Origin: Roseomonas sp.
GTDB lineage: Bacteria > Pseudomonadota > Alphaproteobacteria > Acetobacterales > Acetobacteraceae
Length of the DNA: 45,368 nucleotides
Assembly: GCA_020249505.1 (NCBI GenBank)
Contig: JADCFN010000018.1
Coordinates: forward strand, 1-45,368
Direction of reading: 5' to 3'
Position numbers and translations under genes: made by a program
Notes under the pieces: model-generated
Told to the model about the DNA's origin: nothing
Databases searched by the model: none
What the model saw: the letters and a program-made list of their open reading frames with translations, nothing else
In this document: positions 27,368 to 36,076 of the stretch, in pieces
Layout of the letters: each line of letters starts with the position of its first letter
How positions within the stretch are numbered: position 1 is the first letter of the stretch

Positions 27368-28960
27368 ATGAAGATGAAGCTTGGCTTTGCATTGCTCGCC
27401 TTGGCAGTCGCCTTGCCAGTGGCCAGCAGCCTGGCGCAAACAAATCCTCGCAATACGCTTGTGGTTTTGCGCGAAATAGATGCAGATCGCTACGATCCCG
27501 CGCGCTCTACCGCGCGGAGTGCCGGCGAATCCATCTATATGATGAGCGATACGCTGGTCGCGCTTGATTACGATATGAAGACCATTCGCCCGTTACTCGC
27601 GGAGCGTTGGGATATCAGCCCGGATGGCAAAACCTATACCTTCCATCTGCGCAAGGATGTCACCTTCTGCGATGGCCGGCCGATGACCGCGGATGATGTG
27701 GTCTATTCCATCAAGCGCTGGATTGACCCGGCCACGCGAAGCCCGGTGCGCTGGCGCGCCGGCCCGGTCAAGGAGATCCGCGCCCGTGATGCGCATACTG
27801 TGGAATATGAGCTGGAACAGCCTTTCGGTGAATTGCTCTATCAACTCAGCCTATTTTTTGCATCCATTGTGGACCGTAATACCGTTGAACGGCTTGGCGA
27901 GAATTTCGGTGTGCAGGGTTTCAATGGGACCGGTCCTTATTGTTGGGTAAGCTGGACCCCGCGCCAAGATTTGGTGCTGCAGCGTCATCCAAATTACCGC
28001 TGGGGCCCGGATTTTTATCAGAACGGCGCGCCACAAGTTGACCGGATCATCTGGCGTATTTCACCGGAAAGCCAAACGCGGCTTGCGGCGCTCCAGACCG
28101 GCCAGGGCGATGTGACGCAGTATATTCCCGCGATTGCGGTGGAGCAGCTTCGGCGTCAGCCCAATGTACGCATGTCAAAGCAGGATAATTACTTCTGGGA
28201 TCATTTCCTGGGCTTCAAGGTGGATAAGCCGGTGGTGAGCGATCCCGCCATCCGTCGCGCCGTCAATTTGGCGGTCAATCGTGAAGCAATGGTGCGCGCG
28301 GTGTGGTTCGGCACAGCGGTTCCGGCCAATGCCTATTTGAACGCAGCCGTCACCGGTTTTGATGCAGAAGCAGCTAAGCTTGTGCCGCAATTCAACCCGG
28401 ATCAGGCACGCCAGGTTCTTGAGGAAGCCGGTTGGCGCATGGGTGGCGATGGTGTGCGCGTAAAAGATGGCCAGCGTGCCAGCTTCCTTGTCTATGGGCT
28501 GCAAACCCAGGCGGGTCAGCAATATCTGCAAGCCGTCCAGGCAGATTTGCGCCGTATCGGCATTGAAATGCGCATTCAGCTTTGGGATGCAACGGTTGGC
28601 TGGGGGCGATTGGCGACGCAGGAATTTGATGCCTTCATCATGTCCTACCCGTATGTGACGGCGACTGACAGTTTCGCGCTCTATTTCGATAGCCGCAATC
28701 GCCCCACTCCCAATCGTATGAATTGGAGCGACCCGCGCACCGACGCCGCCTTGGATGAGGCTAAAACAGCCCTTGATCCTGCAGTGCGTGCTGCGGCCAT
28801 TGGCCGAGCCCAGCGCATCATTGCGGAGAACAATGTTTGGGTGCCGATTGCACAGGAACAGCTTTGGGTGGCTTCCTCAAGCCGCACGGAAGGGGTGCGT
28901 GCCCATGGGATTTATGGTGTCGCGCTCTACAAGGGGCTCGATATCCGACTGACGCGCTGA
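27368..28960 (+). CDS. periplasmic substrate-binding protein, DppA/family 5
   Basis: A 530-aa solute-binding protein of extracellular family 5 (PF00496). Residues 1-23 are a signal peptide with likely cleavage at SLA-QT. It has no lipobox cysteine, so it is a soluble periplasmic protein. The family pattern GKTYTFHLRKDVTFCDGRP and DDVVYSIKRW is present. The ATG at 27368 is preceded by CGGGAGAG, the same ribosome binding site used by the second amidohydrolase gene. Family 5 proteins bind peptides, but also opines, heme, nickel chelates and other amides. The ligand is unknown. A stem-loop follows the stop. Confidence 0.94.
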   Translation: MKMKLGFALLALAVALPVASSLAQTNPRNTLVVLREIDADRYDPARSTARSAGESIYMMSDTLVALDYDMKTIRPLLAERWDISPDGKTYTFHLRKDVTFCDGRPMTADDVVYSIKRWIDPATRSPVRWRAGPVKEIRARDAHTVEYELEQPFGELLYQLSLFFASIVDRNTVERLGENFGVQGFNGTGPYCWVSWTPRQDLVLQRHPNYRWGPDFYQNGAPQVDRIIWRISPESQTRLAALQTGQGDVTQYIPAIAVEQLRRQPNVRMSKQDNYFWDHFLGFKVDKPVVSDPAIRRAVNLAVNREAMVRAVWFGTAVPANAYLNAAVTGFDAEAAKLVPQFNPDQARQVLEEAGWRMGGDGVRVKDGQRASFLVYGLQTQAGQQYLQAVQADLRRIGIEMRIQLWDATVGWGRLATQEFDAFIMSYPYVTATDSFALYFDSRNRPTPNRMNWSDPRTDAALDEAKTALDPAVRAAAIGRAQRIIAENNVWVPIAQEQLWVASSSRTEGVRAHGIYGVALYKGLDIRLTR

Positions 28961-28970
28961 AACCTGACGC

Positions 28971-28997
28971 GCCCTGCCCGCACGAATCAGGCAGGGC
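28971..28997 (+). promoter_or_regulatory. stem-loop between the binding-protein gene and the next gene
   Basis: An 8-bp perfect GC stem (28971-28978 with 28990-28997) and an 11-nt loop lie 11 bp after the binding-protein stop. No T run follows, so it should not stop transcription efficiently. In many ABC importers a stem-loop here protects the upstream mRNA and raises binding-protein levels relative to the membrane parts. That role is inferred. Confidence 0.6.
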
Positions 28998-29029
28998 CGC
29001 GCAACGACATGAACCGGGAGAGTTACGCC

Positions 29030-30463
29030 ATGCCAACTACACTGATTCGTAATGCTGATCTGATTGTCGCTTGGGATGCCACCGAAAAATCCCATACCTA
29101 CCTGCCCGATGCAGATATGGCTTTCACTGATGGTGTACTGCGCTTTGTCGGCCGGCATTATGAAGGCCCGGCGGATGAGGTAATGGATGGCAAGGGTCTC
29201 ATGATCATGCCGGGCCTGGTGAATATCCATTCCCATCCATCGAGCGAGCCGATGAATAAGGGTTTTCTGGATGAGATAGGCTCACCGGGTCTCTATAATT
29301 CCTCGCTTTATGAATACATGCCGATCTTCCGCGCGGATGCCGAAGCGGTACCGCATTGCGTGCGGGTCGCGCTTTCCGAATTGCTGCTTTCCGGTGTGAC
29401 CACGCTTGCTGATCTTTCCATGGCGCATCCGGGCTGGCTTGATCTGCTCGCGGAAGCAGGCATGCGGGTATGTGTGGCGCCGATGTTCCGTTCTGCCCGT
29501 TGGTACACCAAGAATGGCCATGTGGTCGAATATGAGTGGGATGAAAAGGCCGGCGAAAAGGCGATGGAAGAAGCGCTGCGCTTGGTAGAGCGCGCCGAGC
29601 AGCATGAATGCGGCCGGCTTTTCGGTATGGTGGTGCCGGCGCAGATTGATACCTGCTCGGCTGGGCTTTTGAAGGATAGCCGGGCTGAGGCCAATAAACG
29701 CGGGCTTTCCTGGCAGGTGCATGCGGCGCAATCCGTTGTCGAATTCCACGAAATCACGCGCCGGCATGGCACAACGCCGATCGGCTGGCTTGATTCGCTC
29801 GCGCTTCTTGGGGAACGTGCGATCATCGGCCATGGGATTTTCCTGGATGACCACCCTTCCACGCACTGGCACACTGAAACCGATCTGAAGCGTCTGGCGG
29901 AGACGGGCACGACAGTCGCGCATTGCCCGACCGTTTTCGCGCGTCGCGGTATCGCTTTGCGTGATCTGGGGCGATACATGCGAAATGGCGTGAATATGGG
30001 GATCGGCACGGATACCTATCCGCATAACATGCTGGATGAAATGCGTCTGGCCGCGCATATCGCGCGCACCCAGGCGAATTCGCCGCGCACGCTGCGCACG
30101 ACGGATTTATTCAATGCCGCGACGATTGGCGGCGCCACCGCGTTGGGGCGCGATGATATTGGCCGGCTTGCGGTGGGGTGCAAGGCGGATTTCTCCCTAG
30201 TGGATATCACCCATCCCATGATCCGCCCGGCCTATGACCCCATTCGCAGCCTGATCTATGCGGCGGGCGACCGCGCGCTGAAGGCCGTGTTCGTGGATGG
30301 CCGCAAGGTGGTGGAAAATGGCGAGGTGCTGACGATGGATTATCGCCAAGCAGCGGAACATTTGCACGAAGCGCAGCAGCGCGTGATTGCCAATGTGCCA
30401 AAGCAGGATTGGGCACATCGCCAGGCGGAACAGATTGCGCCGCCCACCTTCCATTGGTCCTGA
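29030..30463 (+). CDS. amidohydrolase/deaminase of the AtzB-TrzA (chlorohydrolase) type
   Basis: A 477-aa metal-dependent hydrolase of amidohydrolase family 1, close to the cytosine deaminase/triazine hydrolase/guanine deaminase group. The metal-binding pair is His67/His69 in NIHSHPS. Further ligands are His in WQVHAAQS and in IIGHGIFLDD and the aspartate in GTDTYPHNM. These enzymes remove amino or other leaving groups from cyclic amidines or cleave amides. The ATG at 29030 is chosen because a CGGGAGAG site sits about 9 bases upstream. The start at 29009 would add seven residues. It lies between the binding-protein and ATPase genes, which strongly suggests it acts on the imported compound. 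Confidence 0.9.
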   Translation: MPTTLIRNADLIVAWDATEKSHTYLPDADMAFTDGVLRFVGRHYEGPADEVMDGKGLMIMPGLVNIHSHPSSEPMNKGFLDEIGSPGLYNSSLYEYMPIFRADAEAVPHCVRVALSELLLSGVTTLADLSMAHPGWLDLLAEAGMRVCVAPMFRSARWYTKNGHVVEYEWDEKAGEKAMEEALRLVERAEQHECGRLFGMVVPAQIDTCSAGLLKDSRAEANKRGLSWQVHAAQSVVEFHEITRRHGTTPIGWLDSLALLGERAIIGHGIFLDDHPSTHWHTETDLKRLAETGTTVAHCPTVFARRGIALRDLGRYMRNGVNMGIGTDTYPHNMLDEMRLAAHIARTQANSPRTLRTTDLFNAATIGGATALGRDDIGRLAVGCKADFSLVDITHPMIRPAYDPIRSLIYAAGDRALKAVFVDGRKVVENGEVLTMDYRQAAEHLHEAQQRVIANVPKQDWAHRQAEQIAPPTFHWS

Positions 30464-30487
30464 AGCCTTCCGGCGCCGCGTCTCGAT

Positions 30488-31480
30488 ATGACTGAAACAC
30501 CGCCATTACTGCGTATTGAGGGACTGCGCACCGTGTTCCGCAGCATGACGGGTGACATCCCCGCGGTTGACGGTGTGGATATTGAAGTTGCCAAGGGGCG
30601 TACCCTCGGGATTGTTGGGGAAAGCGGCTGTGGCAAATCGGTGTTGTCCTTATCCGTGATGCGTCTTGTTGCGCGGCCTGGGCGTATCGCAGAAGGCCGT
30701 ATTGTTTTTGATGGGCGCGACCTGCTGGCGCTTGACGATACATCCATGCGCAATTTGCGCGGCGCCGATTTGGCGATGATTTTCCAGGAACCACTCACCA
30801 GCCTGAACCCCGTGCATAAGATAGGCTTTCAGATCACAGAAGCCATGCGCGCGCATGATCCAAAGGCGTCAGCGCATGAACTCAAACAACGGGCCATCGC
30901 GGCACTCAGGCGCGTCCGGATTCCAGCGCCGGAGCGCCGATTTGAGGAATATCCGCATCAGCTATCCGGTGGTATGCGTCAACGTGTGATGATTGCCATG
31001 GCGTTGTCTTGCCAGCCGAAGCTTCTCATCGCCGATGAGCCCACCACTGCCCTGGATGTGACCATACAAGCGCAAATTCTCGATCTGCTCAGGGAATTAC
31101 AGACTGAGCTTGGCATGTCCATTATTCTGATCACGCATGATCTTGGTGTGATTGCTGAAATGGCCGATGAAGTTGCGGTGATGTATGCTGGACGCATTGT
31201 TGAACGCGCCCCCGCCCGCACGCTTTTTGAGGATCCACAGCACCCTTACACGATTGGTCTTCTTGGATCGGTCCCGCGCCTGGATGAGGAGCGTGAGACG
31301 CTTCTTGCCATTGAAGGCAGCGTACCGCCACCCTTTGCCCTGCCTGCCGGCTGCCGCTTTCATCCCCGCTGTCCTTTTGCGCAGGCTGCCTGCACCAGGG
31401 AAGTCCCGGCACTCAAGCCCTTGCAGCCAGGCCATGCTGTCGCGTGCTGGCGTATCCCGATCGAGGCTGCTGCTTCATGA
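30488..31480 (+). CDS. peptide-type ABC transporter ATPase, DppD-like
   Basis: A 330-aa ATPase subunit. Walker A GESGCGKS, signature LSGGMRQR, Walker [13 protein letters not shown] and the H-loop THDLG are intact. The C-terminal oligopeptide-transporter extension with [15 protein letters not shown], whose cysteines bind an iron-sulfur cluster in some relatives, is present. It energises uptake with the DppF-like partner, whose start overlaps its stop by 4 bp. It starts 24 bp after the amidohydrolase gene. Confidence 0.95.
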   Translation: MTETPPLLRIEGLRTVFRSMTGDIPAVDGVDIEVAKGRTLGIVGESGCGKSVLSLSVMRLVARPGRIAEGRIVFDGRDLLALDDTSMRNLRGADLAMIFQEPLTSLNPVHKIGFQITEAMRAHDPKASAHELKQRAIAALRRVRIPAPERRFEEYPHQLSGGMRQRVMIAMALSCQPKLLIADEPTTALDVTIQAQILDLLRELQTELGMSIILITHDLGVIAEMADEVAVMYAGRIVERAPARTLFEDPQHPYTIGLLGSVPRLDEERETLLAIEGSVPPPFALPAGCRFHPRCPFAQAACTREVPALKPLQPGHAVACWRIPIEAAAS

Positions 31481-32565
31481 ACTCAGCGCCCCTACTTTCT
31501 GTCCGCGATCTCACGAAGCATTATCCAGTCCGCAAAGGAATGATTTTGGCCAAGCAGATTGGTGTCGTACGCGCGGTGGATGGTGTTTCCTTTGATGTTC
31601 ATCGTGGTGAAACCCTGGCTTTGGTTGGGGAATCCGGTTGCGGAAAATCAACCACCGCACGGCTTGTGCTGCGCTTGATCGAACCAAGTGCGGGGTGCAT
31701 CACTTTTGCCGGCAATGACATCACCAAAGTGAAGGGTGCTGCCCAGCGCGCTATGCGCAGGCACATGCAGATCATTTTCCAGGACCCCTTCGCGAGCCTG
31801 AACCCGCGCCTAACCGTTGTTGAGACATTGACAGAACCAATGCTTGTACATCGGATAGGCGATGACGCATCACGCCGTGCAAGGGCACTTGAGTTGTTGC
31901 GCCTGGTGGGGCTGCGTGATTTCCATGCGCAGCGCTACCCACATGAATTTTCTGGCGGTCAGCGGCAGCGTATCGGCATTGCGCGCGCACTCGCAGTGAA
32001 CCCTGAACTTATCGTCTGCGACGAACCGGTCAGCGCCCTTGATGTTTCCATCCAAGCCCAGGTCATCAATCTGCTGAAGGGTCTTCAGGCGCGCTTTGGC
32101 CTATCCTATCTTTTCATTGCGCATGATCTTGCCGTGGTGAAGCATGTCGCCGACCGCATCGCGGTCATGTACCTTGGGCAGATTGTCGAGCTTGCACCCA
32201 AGCGTGCCTTGTTCGAGGCGCCGCAGCACCCCTATACGCGCGTGCTGCTGGCGGCCATCCCGCATCCTGATCCGCGACGCCGGGGGCAGGTGAAACCGCT
32301 GGAAGGTGATATACCAAGTCCGTTAAACCCTCCGCCCGGTTGTCGTTTTCATACGCGCTGCCCTTTCGCGCAGGATCGCTGCCGCGTCGAGATGCCAGAG
32401 CTCCGCTCGACAAGCGCTGGACATTTCGTGGCTTGTCATTTTACGGAATCCTTGCCTGTGGCATCATTGAACTATACATCCTTACTTTCTGATGCTGCCC
32501 AAAGGCGGCTTGCGCTTTACGCACAGACTGAAGCTGAGAAAAAGAAAAACGCTATAACGGCCTGA
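31477..32565 (+). CDS. peptide-type ABC transporter ATPase, DppF-like
   Basis: A 362-aa second ATPase of the importer. Walker A GESGCGKS, signature FSGGQRQR, Walker [14 protein letters not shown]-loop AHDLA and the C-terminal [15 protein letters not shown] element are present. The C-terminus carries a longer than usual tail of about 45 residues, ending in a lysine-rich stretch, with no recognised motif. The ATG at 31477 gives a 4-bp overlap with the DppD-like gene. It is the last gene of the operon. No terminator with a T run is seen before the second 110-bp repeat. Confidence 0.94.
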   Translation: MNSAPLLSVRDLTKHYPVRKGMILAKQIGVVRAVDGVSFDVHRGETLALVGESGCGKSTTARLVLRLIEPSAGCITFAGNDITKVKGAAQRAMRRHMQIIFQDPFASLNPRLTVVETLTEPMLVHRIGDDASRRARALELLRLVGLRDFHAQRYPHEFSGGQRQRIGIARALAVNPELIVCDEPVSALDVSIQAQVINLLKGLQARFGLSYLFIAHDLAVVKHVADRIAVMYLGQIVELAPKRALFEAPQHPYTRVLLAAIPHPDPRRRGQVKPLEGDIPSPLNPPPGCRFHTRCPFAQDRCRVEMPELRSTSAGHFVACHFTESLPVASLNYTSLLSDAAQRRLALYAQTEAEKKKNAITA

Positions 32566-32734
32566 TCAATGTCTCCACTGCAAGGCGAAAAGCGCGGATC
32601 ATTGGCGTATTTCGGCGGCCGACTTGATAAGGGTTGGAGGCATCATCCCCGAGCCCAAAAATCACAGTGAGACTTCATGATGGGAGCTAAAGGTGAATCA
32701 AATGGGCATGATGGTACCGCTATAGAGGAGGTCG

Positions 32735-32758
32735 CGTTCAGATGAAATTATCTGAACG
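32735..32758 (+). repeat. perfect 9-bp inverted repeat with 6-nt loop
   Basis: CGTTCAGAT and ATCTGAACG flank GAAATT. The first two bases of a possible ATG (32742-32744) are in the stem and its G in the loop, with a GAGGAG site just upstream. It could be an operator or an mRNA hairpin controlling a tiny frame. No T run follows, so a terminator is unlikely. Confidence 0.6.
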
Positions 32759-32828
32759 GGTGAAGATGCTCGAAAAAAAACGACCTAGGGCGGGTTGCGT
32801 GAACCCATGTGAACGCAACATGCTTTAA
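32742..32828 (+). CDS. possible 28-aa small protein or gene remnant
   Basis: A short frame with a GAGGAG ribosome binding site 11 bases upstream. It begins MKLSERVKMLEKK and carries two cysteines (Cys19, Cys23) spaced as CVNPC. The opening pattern (MxLxxRVxxLEK) resembles the N-termini of small proteins I recall from alphaproteobacterial accessory regions, but the frame ends after 28 codons, so it may be a truncated remnant. It lies between the ABC operon and the right repeat. Function unknown and coding status uncertain. Confidence 0.25.
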   Translation: MKLSERVKMLEKKRPRAGCVNPCERNML

Positions 32829-32836
32829 TGGTGCCG

Positions 32837-32946
32837 TCGCTGCTGTCGGTTGACGACAGCAGTCTGAAGCGGCTCACCATAAATAGGGCTAGTGGTGCGC
32901 GCGGGCAGTTTTGAATCGGAAAAGGTTGGCATTAATCGTACCACTA
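32837..32946 (+). repeat. 110-bp direct repeat, right copy
   Basis: Gapless partner of 23541-23650 in the same orientation. The hairpin is kept (9-bp stem 32840-32848 with 32854-32862) although the loop sequence differs (GTTGA), so the stem is more conserved than the loop. The last three bases form the stop codon (TAG on the minus strand) of the MsbA-like gene, so the repeat ends exactly at the edge of that gene. Confidence 0.85.
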
Positions 32947-34713
32947 AATCTTCTTGGAACCGCCGCGATCCGTAAACTGCAACGCTGCCAGCCTTGCATA
33001 AAGCCCGCCTTCAGCCAGCAGCGCCTCATGCGTGCCGGTCGCGATGATGCGGCCTGTATCCATCACCACAATCCGGTCCGCGCGCCGCACGGTCGCCAGC
33101 CGATGCGCTACCGTGATGCTGGTGCGTCCCTCGCAAAGCCGCGCGAGCGCCTGCTGAACCGCGAATTCGCTTTCGGCGTCCAAGGCGCTGGTTGCTTCAT
33201 CCAGAAGCAATACTGCGGGGTCGCGCAGGATCGCGCGCGCAATCGCCAAGCGTTGGCGCTGCCCGCCGGAAAGGGTCACACCACGCGTGCCCAGTTCGGT
33301 GGCAAAGCCCAGCGGCAGGGCCGCGATGAATTCCGCCGCCGCGGCGGCCTCGGCGGCTGCCGCCACTTCCGCATCACTCGCATCGGGCCGGCCGAGCCGG
33401 ATGTTTTCGGCGATGCTGGCGCTGAAAATCACTGGCTCCTGCGGCACGAGCCCGAGGCGCGACCGCAGCGCGCGCGGATCAAGCCGCGTAATCTCGACCC
33501 CATCCAGGAGGATGCGCCCCGCGCTTGGGTCATAGAAGCGCAGCAGCAGGGATAGCACGGATGTCTTGCCGGCGCCTGAGGGACCAACCAGCGCAATCGC
33601 CTCCCCCGGTTCCACGGCCAGGCTGAAATCGCTAAGTGCCGCGCTATCGGGCCTGGTCGGGTAGCGCAACGTAACCGCTTCAAACACCACGCGGCCTTGC
33701 GCGGGCGGCAGGGGAACCGGATTGGCTGGGGCGGCGATGGCGGGTGCGATGGCCAGCACCTCACCAAGCCTGTCAGCCGCCGCTGCGGCGCGCTGGATCT
33801 CGCCCCATAATTCGCTGACCGTGGCGCCGGAGGAGGCCATGAGCACTGCAAAAAAGACAAAGGCGGTCAGCTCCCCGCCCGAAATCCGCCCTTCAATGAC
33901 ATCGCGCCCGCCCACCCAAAGGCTGAAGGTAATGGCGCCGAAGCCAAGCAAAATCACCGCCAGGATCAGCAGGCTGCGGGAGAATACGCGCCGGAGTGCC
34001 GCACGCACCGCTTCTTCCGATCCCACGGCAAAGCGCGCCCGCGCGCGATCTTCCTGCGTGAAAGCCTGAATGGCGCGAATGCCGCCAAGCGTTTCCTCTG
34101 CTTGTGCGGCCAGATCACCGATCCGCTCCTGCGCTGCCTTGGAAAGTCGCCTTTCGCGCCGACCAAAAAATATCAGCGGCAGCACCACCACAGGCAGGAT
34201 CAACGCAATCAGCGCTGCAAGTTTCGGGCTGGTCAGTACCAGCATCAAAAATGCACCGATACCTGTGATGGCTTGGCGCACCCCCATGGAAATGGCCGAA
34301 CCAATCAGCGATTGCAGCAGGCCAACATCCGCCGTCAGCCGCGACATGACATCGCCGATGCGCGCCGTTTCAAAGTAACTCGGCGAAAGCCCGGTCACAT
34401 GATTGAAAAAACGCTGACGCAAATCCGCCGCCACGCGTTCGCCCAACCAGGACACCAGATAAAATCGCGTGGTAGTGGTGATGGCCAAGGCAGTGACCAA
34501 AGCGCCCATCACCAGCGCAGCCCGGTCCAAGGCGCCTGGCCCGCCGGCAAAGCCATCATCAATCAGATGCTTAAGACCCTGGCCGAGCGCGAGTGTCAGC
34601 CCCGCCGCCAGCAACAACGCCGCAATCGCAGCAAGAACGCGCGGCCAATAGGGCTTCAGTAGAGGCAATAGCAGCCCAAGGGTGGCAAGGCTCGCGCGCG
34701 GTGCGGGCGTCAC
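32944..34713 (-). CDS. MsbA-like ABC exporter (half transporter)
   Basis: A 589-aa fusion of a six-helix exporter membrane domain (about 15-310) and an ATPase domain (about 345-580). Walker A GPSGAGKT, signature LSGGQRQR, Walker B VLLLDEATSALD and H-loop AHRLA are all intact. It resembles the MsbA-related lipid or drug exporters of alphaproteobacteria, working as a homodimer in the inner membrane. The start is a GTG at 34713 with no strong ribosome binding site, so the exact N-terminus is uncertain. The stop codon lies inside the right 110-bp repeat. The SDR gene ends 13 bp upstream on the same strand. Confidence 0.9.
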   Translation of the reverse strand: MTPAPRASLATLGLLLPLLKPYWPRVLAAIAALLLAAGLTLALGQGLKHLIDDGFAGGPGALDRAALVMGALVTALAITTTTRFYLVSWLGERVAADLRQRFFNHVTGLSPSYFETARIGDVMSRLTADVGLLQSLIGSAISMGVRQAITGIGAFLMLVLTSPKLAALIALILPVVVLPLIFFGRRERRLSKAAQERIGDLAAQAEETLGGIRAIQAFTQEDRARARFAVGSEEAVRAALRRVFSRSLLILAVILLGFGAITFSLWVGGRDVIEGRISGGELTAFVFFAVLMASSGATVSELWGEIQRAAAAADRLGEVLAIAPAIAAPANPVPLPPAQGRVVFEAVTLRYPTRPDSAALSDFSLAVEPGEAIALVGPSGAGKTSVLSLLLRFYDPSAGRILLDGVEITRLDPRALRSRLGLVPQEPVIFSASIAENIRLGRPDASDAEVAAAAEAAAAAEFIAALPLGFATELGTRGVTLSGGQRQRLAIARAILRDPAVLLLDEATSALDAESEFAVQQALARLCEGRTSITVAHRLATVRRADRIVVMDTGRIIATGTHEALLAEGGLYARLAALQFTDRGGSKKI

Positions 34714-34726
34714 GTCTCAGAAAAAC

Positions 34727-35494
34727 CTAAACGTGCTGCCCACCATTGATGTGAATCTCCGCGCCATTCACATAGGAAGACGCCTCGGTACACAGGAAAT
34801 AAATGGCCTGCGCCACTTCCTCTGGCCGGCCAAGCCTGCGCATCGGGATTTGTTCCTGCACGATCTTGTCCGTCCCTGGGGACAGGATGGAGGTATCAAT
34901 CTCCCCCGGTGAGATCGCGTTCACCCGCACGCCGCGCGGGGCGAAATCCGCCGCCATTTCGCGCGTAAGTGCAGCGAGCGCTGCCTTGGATGTGGAATAG
35001 GCCGCGCCTGCAAAAGGATGCACCCGCCCACCGGCGATGGAGGTAACGTTCACCACGGACCCGCTGGCGCGCGCCAATTCATCAACCAAGCCGCGTGCGA
35101 GCAGGATGGGGGCGAAGAAATTCACCTGAAAAACGCGCAGCCACCCATCCGCCGGCATGGTGAGCGTGCCAAGCCGCCCCCCACCCTCGCCCTTGGGCGA
35201 AATCGCGGCATTGTTCACCAGCGCATGCAGCATGCCGCCATCAGGTGCCAGGCGCGCCCGGATTTCCGGTATCATCGCCTCAGTCGCCGCCGGGTCGCCT
35301 AAATCAAGCTGAATATGATCCTCGGGCCCCATTTCCCAGGGGCATTGTTCCGGAAAGGGCTGGCGCGACACGGTAATCACGCGCCACCCGGCCGCCGAAA
35401 AGCGTTTCACCGTGGCGTGGCCAATCCCGCGAGAGGCGCCGGTCAGCAGCAGCACCCGGCGCGGTCCATTCGGCTTGCTTCGTCTTTCCATCAT
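34727..35494 (-). CDS. short-chain dehydrogenase/reductase
   Basis: A 255-aa classical SDR. The NAD(P) motif TGASRGIG is near residue 16, NNAA follows, and the catalytic Ser-Tyr-Lys set is seen in NVTSIAGG and YSTSK. The end RRLGRPEEVAQAIYFLCTEASSYVNGAEIHINGG is typical. The ATG at 35494 has a GGAG site about 10 bases upstream. The longer frame to 35575 has no comparable site. It reduces or oxidises a carbonyl/alcohol of unknown identity. It precedes the exporter gene by 13 bp and may be co-transcribed with it. Confidence 0.9.
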   Translation of the reverse strand: MMERRSKPNGPRRVLLLTGASRGIGHATVKRFSAAGWRVITVSRQPFPEQCPWEMGPEDHIQLDLGDPAATEAMIPEIRARLAPDGGMLHALVNNAAISPKGEGGGRLGTLTMPADGWLRVFQVNFFAPILLARGLVDELARASGSVVNVTSIAGGRVHPFAGAAYSTSKAALAALTREMAADFAPRGVRVNAISPGEIDTSILSPGTDKIVQEQIPMRRLGRPEEVAQAIYFLCTEASSYVNGAEIHINGGQHV

Positions 35495-35573
35495 GGCACT
35501 GCAACTCCGGCCATTGGCCAATGACAAAGCGTTATAGGCGAGCCCAGGCTTTTGGGAAACCGGGCCAAAACGC

Positions 35574-35609
35574 AAAAGGCCCGGCTACCCATGGGCGGCC
35601 GGGCCAAAA
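35574..35609 (-). terminator. intrinsic terminator after the 109-aa gene
   Basis: An 8-bp perfect GC stem (35578-35585 with 35598-35605) with a 12-nt loop. On the minus strand it is followed by TTTT. It lies about 20 bp downstream of the minus-strand unknown gene and 80 bp before the SDR start. Confidence 0.75.
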
Positions 35610-35627
35610 GCTGAGGGAGGTAAAAAA

Positions 35628-35957
35628 TCAGGCCGCGTGCCGATCGGGCTTGGAAAGCGCGCGGCTGGCAGCAGCGGCCCAAGCGGGCGCAGCGCGCAGC
35701 AGCCGATCCAGCGCGGCTTCGGGCAGGGTTTCGGCATATTCCAGCGCCGTCACGGCCTCAGGGTCCCAATGACGGAGGATTTCGGCCACAGCGCGGGTTG
35801 CGTCGGAAGACGCCAAATGCAGTCCGGCGGCGCGACGCGCCGCATTCAGGATGCGCGCAGCCGCTTCAAGCCGGGCGCGTTCGACCGGGCAGGTATCGGC
35901 CAGTTCCGCGAGAAGACGCTCAAGCCCTTGGGCAGTGGCATTTTTGGAAATGGTCAT
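35628..35957 (-). CDS. hypothetical protein, 109 aa, alanine-rich helical
   Basis: Function not recognised. The product is rich in Ala, Arg, Leu and Glu, predicted almost wholly helical, with one Cys and no membrane segment. It could be a small helical bundle. The ATG at 35957 has a strong GAAGGGGAT ribosome binding site. A clear intrinsic terminator follows the stop, so it forms its own single-gene unit. That argues for a real, separately regulated gene. Confidence 0.7.
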   Translation of the reverse strand: MTISKNATAQGLERLLAELADTCPVERARLEAAARILNAARRAAGLHLASSDATRAVAEILRHWDPEAVTALEYAETLPEAALDRLLRAAPAWAAAASRALSKPDRHAA

Positions 35958-36076
35958 GATGATCCCCTTCTTGAATCGCTACGCGCAGCCCTCCCCGGTG
36001 CGCTTCCTGCTTAAATGGTAAGCAAAGGTGGCGATTTCAAGGCTTGCGCTGCCGCAAATGGTCAAAATTAAACCTG

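Larger units (their letters stand above)
32566..32943. other. 378-bp non-coding region after the ABC operon
   Basis: Lies between the convergent DppF-like and MsbA-like genes. It is richer in A and T than flanking genes and contains a dyad (32735-32758), a possible 28-codon frame (32742-32828) and most of the right 110-bp repeat (32837-32946). I see no other gene. Confidence 0.7.
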
